DNA from: Anastrepha obliqua
Taxonomy: Eukaryota; Arthropoda; Insecta; Diptera; Tephritidae
Assembly: GCF_027943255.1 (NCBI RefSeq)
Contig: NC_072894.1
Span: 135,089,601-135,153,600, forward strand
DNA: 64,000 bases
Reading direction: 5' to 3'
Part shown: one piece after another, positions 1 through 11,690 of the stretch
Numbering within the stretch: the stretch's first letter is position 1
How the letters are laid out: each line of letters starts with the position of its first letter
Program-made: the position numbers and the translations under genes
The notes under the pieces: model-generated
The model's input: the letters and a program-made list of their open reading frames with translations, nothing else
Database searches by the model: none
Told to the model about the DNA's origin: nothing

Positions 1-1185
1 ATACATATATTATATACAATAGCCATCGTCAACAACCCACCCATTCAGCGGGTGACCAACCAGCATTCAATACCACTCGCACTTACATATGGCAACCAAA
101 AATAATAAATGTAAAACATGTATTTTTTAATCACTTATTTTATTTTGTAAAAAATGCATATTAATACATTTCATTATTTTATTTATTTTTATTTCGTTTC
201 TGCAGCAGTTGAAGCAGCAGCGACAGAGCGGATGTCAGTCCTTTGAGCCAACGCGCATTATTTTCATTCTCCCATAGATACACAAGACCCGAGCTTATAT
301 TTTATTGTTTATTTTTCCAAGTTTATTTCATGTTTTTTTCTTTGTTTGTTTATCCAACTGTCAATGTGACAATATATTGGCCGTTTGTGCGTATGCTGGC
401 AGCCTTTTTAATTATTATTATTTTCGCATATTTTATTATGGACACTCCGCACGACTGCCACCTTAGCAGCGCGCATCATTCTTTTACTGAATGTCACCCC
501 CAAAAATGTGCTGTTTTTTCGCTGTTTTTTGTTTTTGTTCTTTTTGTGTAAAAAGGATATTTTACATTAAACAGTTATGAAAATGTACGTGTACTCATTA
601 TCATATAAAAATATTGTCATTATTGCCATTATTATTGTTTGCCATTTGTTGTCGTTGTTGAACAAACCGCGCGTGCACAACCACACATACTTGCATGGCC
701 TTACAGATGCACGACTCTCCTGCCATAGCCATCAATTTTTCCAATAATGAGTATTGCATACTAAATAACTACTCGCAATCATAGTCGCTGTCCGGTTGAT
801 TCGATTGCAGACTGATAACCAACCGCCTGTGGCCTACGTAGCAGCAGTACAGTTTTCATTAAATGCGAAATGGAGGAGTTGATGTGCTTTGTAGCATAAA
901 AAGTAACATGTCTCTAAAAAATTCATTATTTTATTAATTAAATGTGGCTAATGAAGCGGCAAAAATGCACACTTTTTCATTTTAATCTTATCTGCATATT
1001 TAAAATTTTGTTTTTGCTACTTTTGAACAAAAGCAATTAAGCAAAAACGTTAATATTATTAAAATGAATTCAATTATTAGCATATTCAATATTAAAATAA
1101 AACATTAACCGATACATAATAAACGCTGCATGTCTAATCCCATGGAAAAACTGCATATTAATACTTCCATTACTTCTACAAATTT
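1..1185. other. AT-rich non-coding stretch
   Basis: No reading frame here resembles a known protein, and the 102-residue frame at 243-551 is Phe/Ile-rich low-complexity translation of AT-rich DNA. Short poly-T and poly-A tracts are the only structure seen. It could be intronic or intergenic. Confidence 0.5.
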
Positions 1186-1188
1186 GGA

Positions 1189-1553
1189 ATGAGGATTCGC
1201 ATTTTTTTCATGATTTATAAACTACAAAACTCTTATAAATCCAATCTGGAAATATGGCGGCGCACTACGGGAACAGCAAAAAAATCAAATCTTAAAATAA
1301 TTCAACGTCTAAAATCAAAAGTCTTAAGGATTATCCCAAACGCAGGCTGGTACATAACCAATGACGATACTCGCAGCAACCTTAAAATTAAATTTATTGA
1401 AGAAGCTATTCGAGAATGCAGCACAAATCATATTCATAGGCCATTAACACACACAGAGAAGAAATGCTGAAAATTCCACATTCAGAATTGCAAAAACGAA
1501 GACTAACACGAATAATTCCGATAGCCCTAGCAGATACTACATCAATAAAATAG
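1189..1553 (+). pseudogene. Jockey-like non-LTR retrotransposon, 3' end of the RT ORF
   Basis: The translation contains LEIWRRTTGTAKKSNLKIIQ, then KVLRIIPNAGWYITNDD and HTEKK. This is the C-terminal tail typical of jockey/Doc/F-type ORF2 proteins, which usually reads like ...W G...KSN...IQR.QSKVLR.I.NAPWYV.N. A frameshift near 1467 moves the reading to a second frame that continues KIPHSELQKRRL and stops at TAG 1551-1553. There is no RT catalytic core, so this is a 5'-truncated, dead copy of the kind left by incomplete reverse transcription. Poly-A is not obvious at its 3' end. Confidence 0.75.
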
Positions 1554-1873
1554 ATATCAGCTATAATTCTATGTGAAAATAATCTAAGTTAAATGAGATA
1601 CATCCTTGTAAAGCGAGGCGGGTAACGATATACTCGTGGGTAGATGGCTTCTGGAATAGGCAGCATTTCCTCATTTCTTGAAATCAGTGATCACGATTAC
1701 TCTACAGCTTTTTTAATTGGTATTCTCTTTCAACACAAAAGAAATGTCGTTCTTAAGCCATTGATTTTTTTCTGAAAAGAAACCTCTGCTTCTTTGGAAC
1801 ATCCATCGAGTTAGTCCAATGAAACTGGCTAGTTATTTTGAAGTAACCTTATTGTTGCATGATTTTATTCCCT

Positions 1874-2412
1874 ACTAGCTTTAACCCGCGGCCCCGCTAG
1901 CGTAGGAGTAGTTTTGAGGGATTTAGGATGTGTACATAAAAGAATGACAAACAATAATTTCACAGAAAATAATTTTTTATTAATAACCATAACATTACAA
2001 TACCCGGCATCCGTTGCTATGCCTCGTTGAATAAAATCAAAACAACCAATCAGAAAAATATCAAGCAAAATAATTTTTTTTTCATTTTCTATCTCAAACC
2101 GTTTTTGAACTTTGCATTTGGGTCATAGTTGAACAGCTTATGCGGATTATGAAGTCTAGTGCTATAAATAATGGGAAATAGGAAAAACTAAGATTTTTTA
2201 GATTAAATTTAAGCAAATATTTGATTATTAGTGACGAATGAGAGTGGTGGTCTGGGAGCTGTGGGAAGGGAGTTCCATCATAAAAATCTGCCTATAACCT
2301 TCATTGGGTTAAAATATGAATGTATAAAAATTTTTACGTCATTTGGTGTTGTCGTTTCGTAGTGATGTGCGGACAACGTACAGACATTCACCTTTATAGT
2401 ATAGATATTAGG
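1874..2412 (-). repeat. Degenerate TATACTA...CCGCGG...GCTAGT-type dispersed repeat
   Basis: Read on the minus strand, the unit begins near 2412 with CTATACTATAAAGG and ends near 1874 with GCGGGTTAAAGCTAGT. These are the typical head (TATACTAATATTATAAAG) and tail (CCGCGGG...GCTAGT) of an abundant arthropod interspersed repeat whose class I cannot settle from memory. A second member with the same head lies at 21087. The internal phrase GGTTATAGG is also shared with this group in my recollection. It has no coding capacity. Confidence 0.45.
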
Positions 2413-2439
2413 ACATAAGCCTAGAAATTCAACGACGGA

Positions 2440-3660
2440 TAACTCTTCCCAACAGCTATTTCTTTGGGCTCAGTAGTTAATTGCGAAGTAGAGCCCTCTC
2501 TCAAAAAAAACAACGCTGCACAAAAGCCTAATCATCCTGTCCTTGTATACGGCGCAGAAGCTTGGACGATGACGACAACTGATGGCAGAGCACCAGGAGC
2601 GTTCGAGAGAAGAATTCTCCAAAAAAAGTGCGTGTAGCGTACGCATAACAGAAGTGAAACTTTCAAGGCAGACAAAGAAAGAGGAAGAGACCCGAGAGAG
2701 AACGAGAGAGAGCGAGAGAGAGAAAGAATATATATCTAAATATATTCACAATATTTTCGGAGAATACAAATAGACGAAATTTACAAAAAACGGAGAAGGA
2801 TCGACCGGTGTAGGTAAACGCCGGACACAAACCGTGGCAACAACGCGCACTACTCCGAGCGTTTATCACCCGCACAAACGCAGCGATTCCAGGACTGCAG
2901 CAACGGCACAAATTACCGCAAGGTAACACCAATAAATCCGTCGCCGGAATGGATAGCACTTCATAGTACGCACAAGCACTAGCCACGAGACGGAAATAAG
3001 CGCCAAAAAGTAGGCCCCAAAAAACAACGTCAAAAAAATTGGGACCAAAAAACGCCCCGAACAGTAGGCACCAAGGAAATATAACGCCAAAAAGTAGGCA
3101 CCAAAAATATATTTCCTGCAAGTTTGCCCCAACAAACAAGCGCCTAAAGTAGGCAGTGTCATTTCTCAATACAAATTAGCAACCACAAGGAAAAACTCAG
3201 GAAAAAATAGCCTAAAGTGTATCTAAGATATATGTTTATAAGGTATAGCTCTCTCACTCCTTTTCCTCTACGTTATATCTTTTTTCTCTCTCGCGGAACG
3301 AAAATTCCCAAAACGTTGCAAGACCTTGAAATTTTACTCTCCATGCACGCCCAAGAAGTTCCTTTGGTTCTCCTCGCGTGCGTGAAAATGAGTTTCGTAT
3401 CTGATAAAACAGCGAGCTAAATGAGCTATACCGAGATGTGGACATAGTGAAGCGTTTTAAAATACAGCGGCTACGCTGGCTTGGCCATGTCTCGAGGGTG
3501 AACGAAAGTGCTCCGGCATGGCAGTCCTTCGAGAGGAAACACTCTGGTGAACGATGAGGAAGAGCTTCCTCTTCCTAGTCTATATTGGGTAGACCAAGTG
3601 AGGCATAACCTAGCAGCACTTGGTGTCACTTCGGTCAAACCAACATACGGTTGTGGGGCA
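2440..3660 (+). pseudogene. Non-LTR reverse transcriptase 3' end, interrupted by an insertion
   Basis: The left part (about 2490-2628) reads VYGAEAWTMTT then GAFERRIL. The right part (about 3420-3640) reads NELYRDVDIVKRFKIQRLRW then LGHVSRVNE and LAALGVTSV. Together they are the conserved tail after the RT domain of non-LTR elements (YGAEAW...FERRILRKI...RIKIQRLRWLGHV.RM). The two halves are separated by about 780 bp of unrelated DNA (2633-3414). The RT palm is missing. Relatives of the same family occur at 5850, 32430 and 52460. Confidence 0.75.
2633..3414. mobile_element. ~780-bp insertion of unknown class inside the RT fragment
   Basis: This segment splits a recognisable RT tail. It holds a GAGA-rich tract (2680-2735), a cluster of degenerate AAGTAGGCACCAAA units (about 3003-3150), and a TCTCTC tract (3280-3295) that is roughly complementary to the GAGA tract. 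AGCG stands at both edges (2636-2639 and 3411-3414), and GCG is a possible 3-bp duplication (2630-2632 and 3412-3414). A TGTAG...AACA reading would fit a solo LTR, but I cannot confirm target duplication or a second LTR. It has no credible ORF; the 168-residue minus-strand frame is translation of the tandem units. Confidence 0.4.
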
Positions 3661-4720
3661 TATAAGTAAGTAAGATTAGGTTGTATGATTGACCACGTAA
3701 GGACCAACTTCGATAAAAAACACAACTTTCGACCCTTGTAATACCATTGAGAGGGTAAATGAGAATAAAAGAAAGAAATGATAGCTAAGAGGGATTGTGG
3801 AGAAGGTTCCTCTTACGTTCGAGTTAACCGCTTAATACTACTGATGAAGGTCAGCAGCTGAGAAGTAGGTACTGAGTTGATTCCACCTCATCCTTCCAAC
3901 AGCTGATGCAGAAAGGACTCGAAACAATAACAAGTCTCCCCTCATGAACGTCTAACGAGCAATTTCTGAAAAGGACATCCACAAAATTCGTGAACAGTGG
4001 TTTTGTTAGTCTTTGAAGTCCCCACGAGCGCCTTCGATCAGAAGGATTTGGTAACTTTGCATGGTGAGTACTTATCCGCCTTCCGCTGAGCTAACGCCAA
4101 GCCCACATTTCCGGGAGCAGAACAAAGGTTTTTAAAGGAACTCCAATCCTCTCAATCTGCGTCAAAATCACCTCAAGGGTTCCTTATCTAAAGGTTCCCT
4201 CACGTGCCTTTGATTTACCCACTGTCAGAAGGAGGTCACGATTCTGCACGTTTGAGCACTTAACCGGTGCTCGCTGAGTTTACGCCAAGTTAACATTCCT
4301 AGGAGCAGAACACATATTTTTAAGGCAACTGCACTCCTTTTACCATATTTCACAGGGAGGCCATCTCGGCGTTCCCCTGTCTAGCAAAGTCATCCCCCAA
4401 GCAATTTTTCGTAATTTTCCTGTGATCAGAAACCCGAAAGAGCCTTTGTGTGATTCCCCAACAAATTCGGAGCGGACCTAAGCGCGCCTAGGGTCATGAT
4501 TGCCACTTGGTTGGCTGCGTAAATATTTACCTCCCTGACAGTAGTCAATTAATTATTTCTTAGATGGCGACTACCTCCACTTGGAAGATATTACAGCGGC
4601 CCTGTAGCGTAAATTTAAGCTAGAAGTCCCTCACTTAACAATCCATTTGTATAATAATGGGTGCCTACAACTCTTTATTGTTCAGGCACTACCAAGACTC
4701 CTAATAATAAAATAAGGAAA
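3661..4720. repeat. Non-coding tail region with two diverged ~170-bp direct units
   Basis: About 4020-4185 and 4190-4370 resemble each other. Both carry a CAGAAGGA phrase, then GCTGAG..TACGCCAAG or close variants, then GGAGCAGAACA, then TTTTTAA(A)G and an ACTCC/ACTCCTTTT stretch. I read them as an old tandem duplication. Because a retrotransposon tail follows at 4723, the stretch may be part of that element's 3' region. No ORF is credible here. Confidence 0.4.
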
Positions 4721-4722
4721 AA

Positions 4723-4971
4723 ATGATTAATAAGGGCATGGGAGATGACCGCCCCCAGAAATCAATCGTGTCATATAACCCAGCCGCACCTAAAGCTCGC
4801 GGATGTCCAAGACTAACAAGATTTGAATACGTTCTAATGGACCTGATGGCACTGGGTGTTAGAAACTGCAGAACTGTTACCGAGGATCGAGATGCGTGGA
4901 CACGACCCGTGAATGAAGCTAAAGCTCACTGCGAGCTCTAAAGTGGCCCACTGATAATGATGATGAAGGAG
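4723..4971 (+). pseudogene. Non-LTR retrotransposon C-terminal tail
   Basis: The 72-residue frame contains RGCPRLTRFEYVLMDLMALG then VRNCRTVTEDRDAWTR and VNEAKAHCEL. It matches the widespread element tail GRPRLRW.D.V..DL..LGV..W...AEDRDAWR.IV.EA.AH.GL, with substitutions at several usually constant positions. Just after the stop, the sequence CCCACTGATAATGATGATGA resembles the short tandem tails of such elements. There is no upstream RT domain in frame, so this is a 5'-truncated copy. Confidence 0.7.
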
Positions 4972-5225
4972 ACTTACGCTCCAAATATACAACTAAACTG
5001 AACTTACTGCAACTTCTGCCCTATATTACTGGTCTTTCAATTATATGATAAATCAATTTTACAGTCTCGAATCCAATAACGCTTATCCGTAAGCCTCGCA
5101 GCTAATTAGAGTGGCTATTTCAGTTATTTAGTGAGATGTATTCATTTGAGAGCCCTTATGCAACCAGTATAACAGATCACGATAATCGGATCAGAGGCAC
5201 AGACGACCTTACAAATGCGAGTATA

Positions 5226-5610
5226 TCAACTATCCATTACACGCAGTAGAAGGAGTGTGTAAGATGTACATATTACCGATTCGTAGAATTCGATTTTATT
5301 TTGGTGGCTGTGCAGATGTCCTCCTCCGCCTATTGTATTGATGTTTCTGGGTTTCGTCCTACTGAAATATTCATTTGGGGAATTCTGCGCTTGGTATACG
5401 CACCTAGCAGAAGTGCCCTTGTCGGACACACTCAGGCTCATAGCCCATTGTGATGCCGCGTGGGAAACTCTCCTAAAACCAGTGTGTAGTTTCAAAAATT
5501 TTAGAAGATCCCTGACTTTCAACATACTAAGATCTTCCAAATCCTGATCCTCTTTCACATCTAGACAGCCTCTGCAGAAGTCATACCAGAACTGTATAAC
5601 TTTTTCTCTA
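5226..5610 (-). pseudogene. Non-LTR RNase H / C-terminal fragment
   Basis: The minus strand reads WYDFCRGCLDVKEDQDLEDL then SMLKVRDLLKFLKLHTGF. This resembles the end of non-LTR RNase H ORFs, where a CRGC/ECP motif is followed by ...LSELKVRDLLKFIK.TGWF. A deletion between the Cys motif and DLEDL would explain the shortness. The part toward 5226 carries no recognised motif. No full domain remains. Confidence 0.5.
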
Positions 5611-5844
5611 ATTTTCGGATTATCCCTTCGTGCACTTATTTCACAAAAAGCCTAATCACTGATTTACTTCTGAATTAACTGGGAATCGATATACGATATG
5701 AGCCTACAAGTGCAGACAGGAGCGTGTCGAGTAGCTGAGTCTTTGGGAAACAAAAACGTATATAGCTTGGGAGTAAGCCTTTAACTGGGACCACCGTTTA
5801 TCCCAGTCATTGCCACTTTTTCGCGAAGAGAACAAAATTAGAGA

Positions 5845-6295
5845 GTTGTAATTTATGTATGGCACAGAAGCTTGGACGATGACAAGATCCGATGAGGCGT
5901 CTTGGAGTCTTTGAGAGAAAGATTCTGCGGAAGATTTTTGGACCTTTGCACGTTCGCGACGGCAAGTATTGAAAACGATGGAATAATGAGCTGTATGAGC
6001 TTTACGACGACATGGTCCAGCGAATAAAGATCCAGCGGCTTCGTTGGCAGCGTCATATCGTCCGAATGGATAGAAACGCTTCGACTCTGAAAGTATTCGA
6101 TGAGGTACCAGCTGGTACCTGGTGGTAACAGAGAAAGATGAGGACGTCCTCTACGTTCGAACGATCATTTGGAGAAGAGCTTGCCTTCACTGGTGTGTCT
6201 AACTGGCGCCGGTTAGCACGAGAAAAAAACGATTATTAAAAACTTCCAAAATCCCGTAAGCGGTTATGGCGCCAATCAAGAAGACGAATCCTTGC
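5845..6295 (+). pseudogene. Non-LTR reverse transcriptase 3' end and 3'UTR
   Basis: The plus strand encodes YGTEAWTM, then ERKILRKIFGPLHVRDGKY, NNELYELYDDMVQRIKIQ and RLRWQRHIVRMDRNAS, with at least two stop codons and a frameshift. These are the post-palm motifs of a non-LTR RT. Downstream, NWRRLAREKN is followed by TAAGCGGTTATGGCGCCAAT and AAGAAG, a 3' end shared with the copies at 32430 (+) and 52460 (-). That shared terminus supports one retrotransposon family with several 5'-truncated copies. The copy is dead. Confidence 0.75.
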
Positions 6296-6299
6296 AGTA

Positions 6300-8150
6300 G
6301 TTTTCTTGACATTCCTTAAACGTGAGATAGTATGAGGAATACCTGTATCGTAATTGATAAGTTGCGGTGGATGATTATGAGACCTCACTGCTTTCTCTAA
6401 ATAATGCACTGCTGTGGTGGCGACATTTCACCCGTATGGGCATTTGAAAGAGTAGTAAACTCTTTGATTTTCTTTCTAACATTTCAATTTCTTTTCACGT
6501 CCACGGCATATTTCACAGATCTTATGAGTTGTGCGGCCAAGGTAAGATTAGCAGTGATCTCTATTGGAAATTATGCTTCGCAAAAACTAGGGCAGTCTCT
6601 TTCAATCAAGCGAAATGGCTAGGAGGGACACTGAACAAATAATTTTTTGTTTTGCAATAAAATAAATATTTTTATCTTTCGGTATAAGGAAACAAAACAA
6701 ACGTATGGATAAAATACATTAACGGATATGTTAGATTAGATTAATTTGAAGTTGAAGCAGTGAAATCTGGAATTTTAGCCAGATACCTGATTGCTCTTTG
6801 CAAAAGCGGACTTTGCTTGTTCCTAATCTATTCTAAAACGTTTGAGTTTGTCGAATGTTTTCGTGGCTTAAATGGATAGGCTTATAAGGAAAAGGAGAAG
6901 CTATCAAATTAAACTGTTTATAAGTTTATATTATAAATAAAACGGAGCCCAAAATGTTTAAATTATTAATTCTATGCACCGGAAATCAGATTATAAGCAG
7001 TTGAGTGTATTATATTTTATATGCAGAATGCTTTGAATTTTCATAGGTACAGTTTGCATGGAAACAAACCTTACATATTCACATAATTTAGTATTAAATT
7101 TGTTCTTTTGTATTAAAAATTTGATTTTTTTTTAATTTCATTAACATCTGCTAAAGGTTGCCAAATGAAATTATTAACAACAAAGCGATTTTTAATTAGT
7201 ACTCAAACCACAATCGCACCCAGTGAATCTGATTGGTTCCGCAGGCGGCTATTCAATTATGGCCTAAGCACACACAGATATGCATTTATATACTTATATA
7301 CGTATATACTTACACATATTTATATCGATACTGGGCTGGTACATAAAGTCCACTGAGAAGGCAACAAGCGGAGAGTGAGAGGGAAAAAAATTATAATTAT
7401 GAAAATTTGACTGAGAAAAAATGTGAATTCAGCGTAAAGCAAAAAATAGGGAAAGTAACAATATGTGAAAAGTGCAATGAAATCAATAAAATGACATAAT
7501 GATATTCGCAGATAGGAATATCTGTGTGGATGTATGATATGTGCATGTTCGTAGGCGGAATACATTGCGGCTGGTTCAATGAAAATACATATATGCATTA
7601 CTTGTACTATATTATATACTACGTAAGCATATAGGTACGCACTTATATTTCAATTATAAAAATTTGCTGCATTCCCGGAGTGTTAATAAAATATATATAT
7701 TACTTATTTATATATAAAATATATTAGTACGCATTTTTTTATGCAGCTGGCTTTATATGCTGCCTTTGAAAATAAATAGCCCCCTGCGCCCTTAATCAGG
7801 TGAATCAAAAATCATCATTTATCCAGGTAAAATAGGTTGTCATTTACAACTACCATCGAGAAAGCAGGATTTTTTAGCACTCATTTTTCTTAGAACTTGA
7901 CGAAATTATTGGCGAAAAAAAGGAGAATATTTGGTTTTAATCAAGTGAGAGGGGTGCATTTAAGAAATATGATGTCACAAGAGTGATTGAATTTGGCAGC
8001 ACTTCTTCATATCTATAAAAAAATACAATTTGCTCAAAACAAACGACGAGGCGAAATCGAACTAAAGGCTTTTTTTGTTTAAATTTTCAGCCGACTGAGT
8101 GTCCATATTTCGTCTATTGTGATTTGTTTTTCAAATTGTTTTCATTAAAA
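6300..8150. other. AT-rich non-coding stretch
   Basis: No protein homology was recognised. Frames at 6404-6622 and 7165-7356 lack any known motif and use AT-rich low-complexity codons. Short TATA/ATAT palindromes and ATGT-type tracts occur around 7280-7340 and 7690-7735. Confidence 0.5.
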
Positions 8151-9140
8151 AAATGGTTTTGTTTTCGTCTTGTTATAAATTTTTTAGAGTCCCTTCGGTT
8201 TGCGCACCTATTTTTATGTATAATTGGCTATGTTGACCAGAATCCTGGGCTCGTGCCTACTAGAAGAGAAAGACCCACACTTGCTCCCTCATAGGAAGGT
8301 GGTTCGATCCCTCGGTGTACTAAATAATTGTAAATAAGTAATTAGGGGGCACAATAGATCATTCTAATCTCAGTGCATAAAGGCCTTAGCCTAACCCGTA
8401 CAATCATTACCAAGGGGGATATGTTGACCCACTTTGACTAGTTTATTTATTTATTTTTTTAACTTTCATACATTTTTTATAAAAATATAGTTAATTTAAC
8501 CATAAATATCATTTAACAAATCTCCCATCTTCGGGCTGCGCGCCTTTTTTATTATGGGTATACCCGCCGTCAGCTTGTTAGAAACGCTATAATTGACCAA
8601 TTTTAACCACTTCTCTTCGGTTTTTTTTTTTAGTTTTCACAATTTTCTTATAAAAATATATGTTGGTGTACAATAAATATCATATAAATCCAAGTTTCAA
8701 ACTTTATAAAAAAAAAAATTATAAAAAGTCGGCCAATTAAAAAAAGAACTTGTTTACGCAGTTTTATAGCCTGTTAAATTCTAGTATAAAAAGAGCAACT
8801 CTGAAGCGGCTCAAGGTTTCGGTTGATTTTGGATGACTTTTATTCTTGGCGGTGTTGCGAATTTTCTTCAAGTAGCGTATGCACGAGAGGGAGTATTTTT
8901 TATATTGGCAATAAAACGGCGTACTCAATTTTTTTTAGAATTCGCGAAGCTCTCCTGAGTTTGATTGAAAGTTGATAAGGTTGAAAAAAAATAAATAGTT
9001 TTATGTAACAAAATTAACCTTTTGTACCCTACAATACATAAAACGAAACCAACTAATCTTTTGAATAAGTAAATTCAAACAAAAAAAGGTCCTAGTTGTT
9101 TTAAGTTGCACCGAAACCGGCCCCTTAGGCATGGACATAG
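8151..9140. other. AT-rich non-coding stretch with a B-box-like motif
   Basis: The segment 8240-8400 is less AT-rich than its surroundings and contains GGTTCGATCCC at 8290-8300, close to a Pol III B box. No A box or cloverleaf can be drawn, so it might be a tRNA-derived repeat or chance. Phrases such as CTTCGG...GCGC recur near 8195, 8527 and 8616, which suggests fragments of a dispersed repeat. Confidence 0.3.
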
Positions 9141-9146
9141 ATCGAT

Positions 9147-10140
9147 TTGAGGTTTGCACATCGACCTCACGCTCTGTTGTGTCCAGTTCCCTTATTAAAC
9201 TTAAGATGGAGCTGGGTTGGATTGAGCGTATATATCTTTCTTCTGGCTCCACGCTATAGCGCTGTATTCAAGAAGAAGGTGCATTGGAGTCACCGGGGAT
9301 TGGTTACAGAAGCGACAAGAGAAAGGGGACCATATCCCAATTCTATGCAGATGACTACGCATTCTGCAATGGCTTGTTTAGAGAGTTTATACCCCTATAT
9401 CCTGTAACCTAAATTAGCCGAATGGGATTGTGCCTTCTTAATAAATTCAGACACACTCGATACACTCAAGGACCAGTGAAGACTTAACCTCACAGGATGA
9501 CAGTGCCTTTAGTGCCGCCTCAGAGTTGCAATTCGCTCATTCCGGAGGCTGCTCTCTGGTCATGCGTGGAACATGCAGATTTTCTTCTCAGGAAGACTGA
9601 TGATGGAACATCCTTTTTTGATTTGATGAAATTCCAGAAGGCATCCAGATCAGATTTAATATGTAGTTCAAAATTAAGAATATAATTTGGGTAAAAAATT
9701 TGTCCAGACAATTGAACTCTTACAGATATTGACTATATTTTTCCTAAAAGATGTGGTAAGCTTTTTATAGTATTTTTTCGTTAGATTCTTAACTTTTTTC
9801 AGCCTCCTAGTGTACCACGGAAGTTGGGGATTTCATGCTAAAGTTGAGAATTATGATTCAGCAGAATCATTAACTACTGATCTGAAAGACTCAGAGCATT
9901 CTGCGAGATCATTGTTTGCAAGTTTTTAATCCGCATCGTGCGGTTTTCGATCACTGCCTCGTTAGAAGCAAGGCCTTTGAAAAATCTGAAAAACCTTTGG
10001 CTCTTTCTAAAACAAATCAAAAAGAGATCGAGTTCAGGTGCCTTAGGGTTAACCGTTCTTACAGACGCCTTATTGAATATTTTTTCGAAGTTGAGCGACG
10101 AAGTGTTTAGTAACCATTCACAGCACATTTTTCAGTTGTA
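9147..10140. other. Possible decayed retroelement, weak signal only
   Basis: In one plus-strand frame around 9325-9400 the text SQFYADDYAFCNGLF appears. A YADD box is the hallmark of reverse transcriptase, but flanking palm motifs are not convincing. The frame at 9497-9685 is uninterrupted for 62 residues without known homology. I treat it as a possible old retrotransposon remnant. Confidence 0.25.
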
Positions 10141-11610
10141 GAAAGCGTAAAGAAGAATATGTCATTGCGGCAGACTCAGAGCAAAGAGATTTCACAACTC
10201 AGAACTAACTTTGTTGTTGTATGACCTGACATTTCAAGATTGCAGATAAAAGAAGAAAGGCCCCCAACGGCAACTTCTTCGCCCTAATAAAGACACATTC
10301 AACTCTTCACATTAGTTCGACTGCCAACAAACTAACTGTCACACATATACCATTCACTTCAATGAAAGGTATACAGTTTTTTTGCCTACAAGTAAATGTC
10401 GAAGTTGATGCGAGCAGTGCAGCAACGGCATAAATAAACCTGTGTCCAGGACATCTTTACGCGCACATGCGACGAAATTATTTATTTCAAGTATTATATA
10501 TAGCCGGCTATATATTATTTTTACATACGACTATGTACGTACATAGATTGATAGGCTTATTTATGCACCTCCTGCCTTCTCCGACATGCATTCCATTTGG
10601 ACGCGTTTTTGAATGCCCGCCGCGTTTATGTGTACATGCATCCATGTATATCTCCCCATTTACCGCCCACCCACAAAAACCCTCACCGGCTTACCTTTCA
10701 GTTTTAAGTGGACGCATCCACGCATTGTTATTGACTTTTAATCTTATTTGGCAACTGCTTTTTTCCAATTATATGAGTACGGATTTTAAAAACAGAAAAA
10801 CTGAAGCCAAATAAAAATATTGTCTGCAAAAAAATCACTTTTGTTATAATTTTTATTCTGCTATTTTTTCTGCAGCGCCTTCATCCCTGTTTGAAATTTT
10901 GTAAAAAATTAAAAAACAAATTGTTAAATTTCACCAGCCATTCACTCACATACTAGTAAGTGTGAAAAGTACATGCGTGTGTATGAGCGAGAGAGCATTA
11001 CGCATGTAATAGCTGAAAAAATCTTTTTACATAAGCACCTCATACGCATTAATATGCACGTATGCACATATGTATGTACCTATGTATGTTTGCATAAAAT
11101 TGATAAAAAAAACTGCTTAAAACTGCATTCGAACGCATTTGTCCGGCAACTGCAGGCAGGACGTCAATAAAAATCCCAAAATGTTTAAAATGAATTTGAG
11201 GGAGAAGAGAGTGTGGGAAGAGGAGGATGTTAATACATTTATATAAAACGCGTATTTGTATGCATACAAAGGCCAACAGACGCACATGTGAGTGCATTTT
11301 TAAATAAGGATGTATAGGGTGTATCATAAGTATATTTGAAATAAAAAAGCCTCAGTAGTTGTTTGTGGAAATATTAGACCGTTAACCGGCTCTCAACAAA
11401 TTTGACAGAATCAGCTGATAGGCTGACGAAACAGGGGTTGTGTTTCCAAAAATCTGAGATTGTGCTGGTGATGTATGAAAAAATACAACACACTCTTCAC
11501 TCAAGTTGCTTTGTTGCCGTCTGAGCAACGACTGATTAAACGCATGGTGAAAAGATTTTAGAGGGGTACTACCTACCAGAACGTTATTCGGCTCTGAGCG
11601 AATTTGTCAG
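10141..11610. other. Non-coding stretch with short microsatellites
   Basis: No recognised coding sequence. There are ATGT/ATAC-rich patches at 10500-10550 and 11040-11100. The frame at 10467-10814 (115 residues) has no motif that I know and is followed by AT-rich DNA. Confidence 0.45.
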
Positions 11611-11621
11611 ATATGCCGACG

Positions 11622-11690
11622 TCATTCGTTTTAGGTTTCACTAAGTTAAAGCAAAATTTTGTGAAACACAAAGCGAATGACGTAGAATCC
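11622..11690. repeat. Imperfect inverted repeat (hairpin) around ACGTCATTCG
   Basis: The left arm ACGTCATTCGTTTTAGGTTT plus CAC is nearly complementary to the right arm GTGAAACACAAAGCGAATGA plus CGT, about 20 of 23 positions, with a loop of roughly 19 bp. It could be the remains of a short MITE or a transcribed hairpin. There is no flanking evidence to choose between these. Confidence 0.5.

Noticed and set aside
2663..3169. 168-residue minus-strand ORF with repeated FGAYF-like text
   Set aside because: It is translation of degenerate AAGTAGGCACCAAA units inside an insertion. It has no domain and ends in translated GAGA-tract sequence.
8240..8400. Candidate tRNA-derived SINE because of GGTTCGATCCC
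   Set aside because: No A box, no cloverleaf and no second copy in the window; kept only as a note in the stretch entry.
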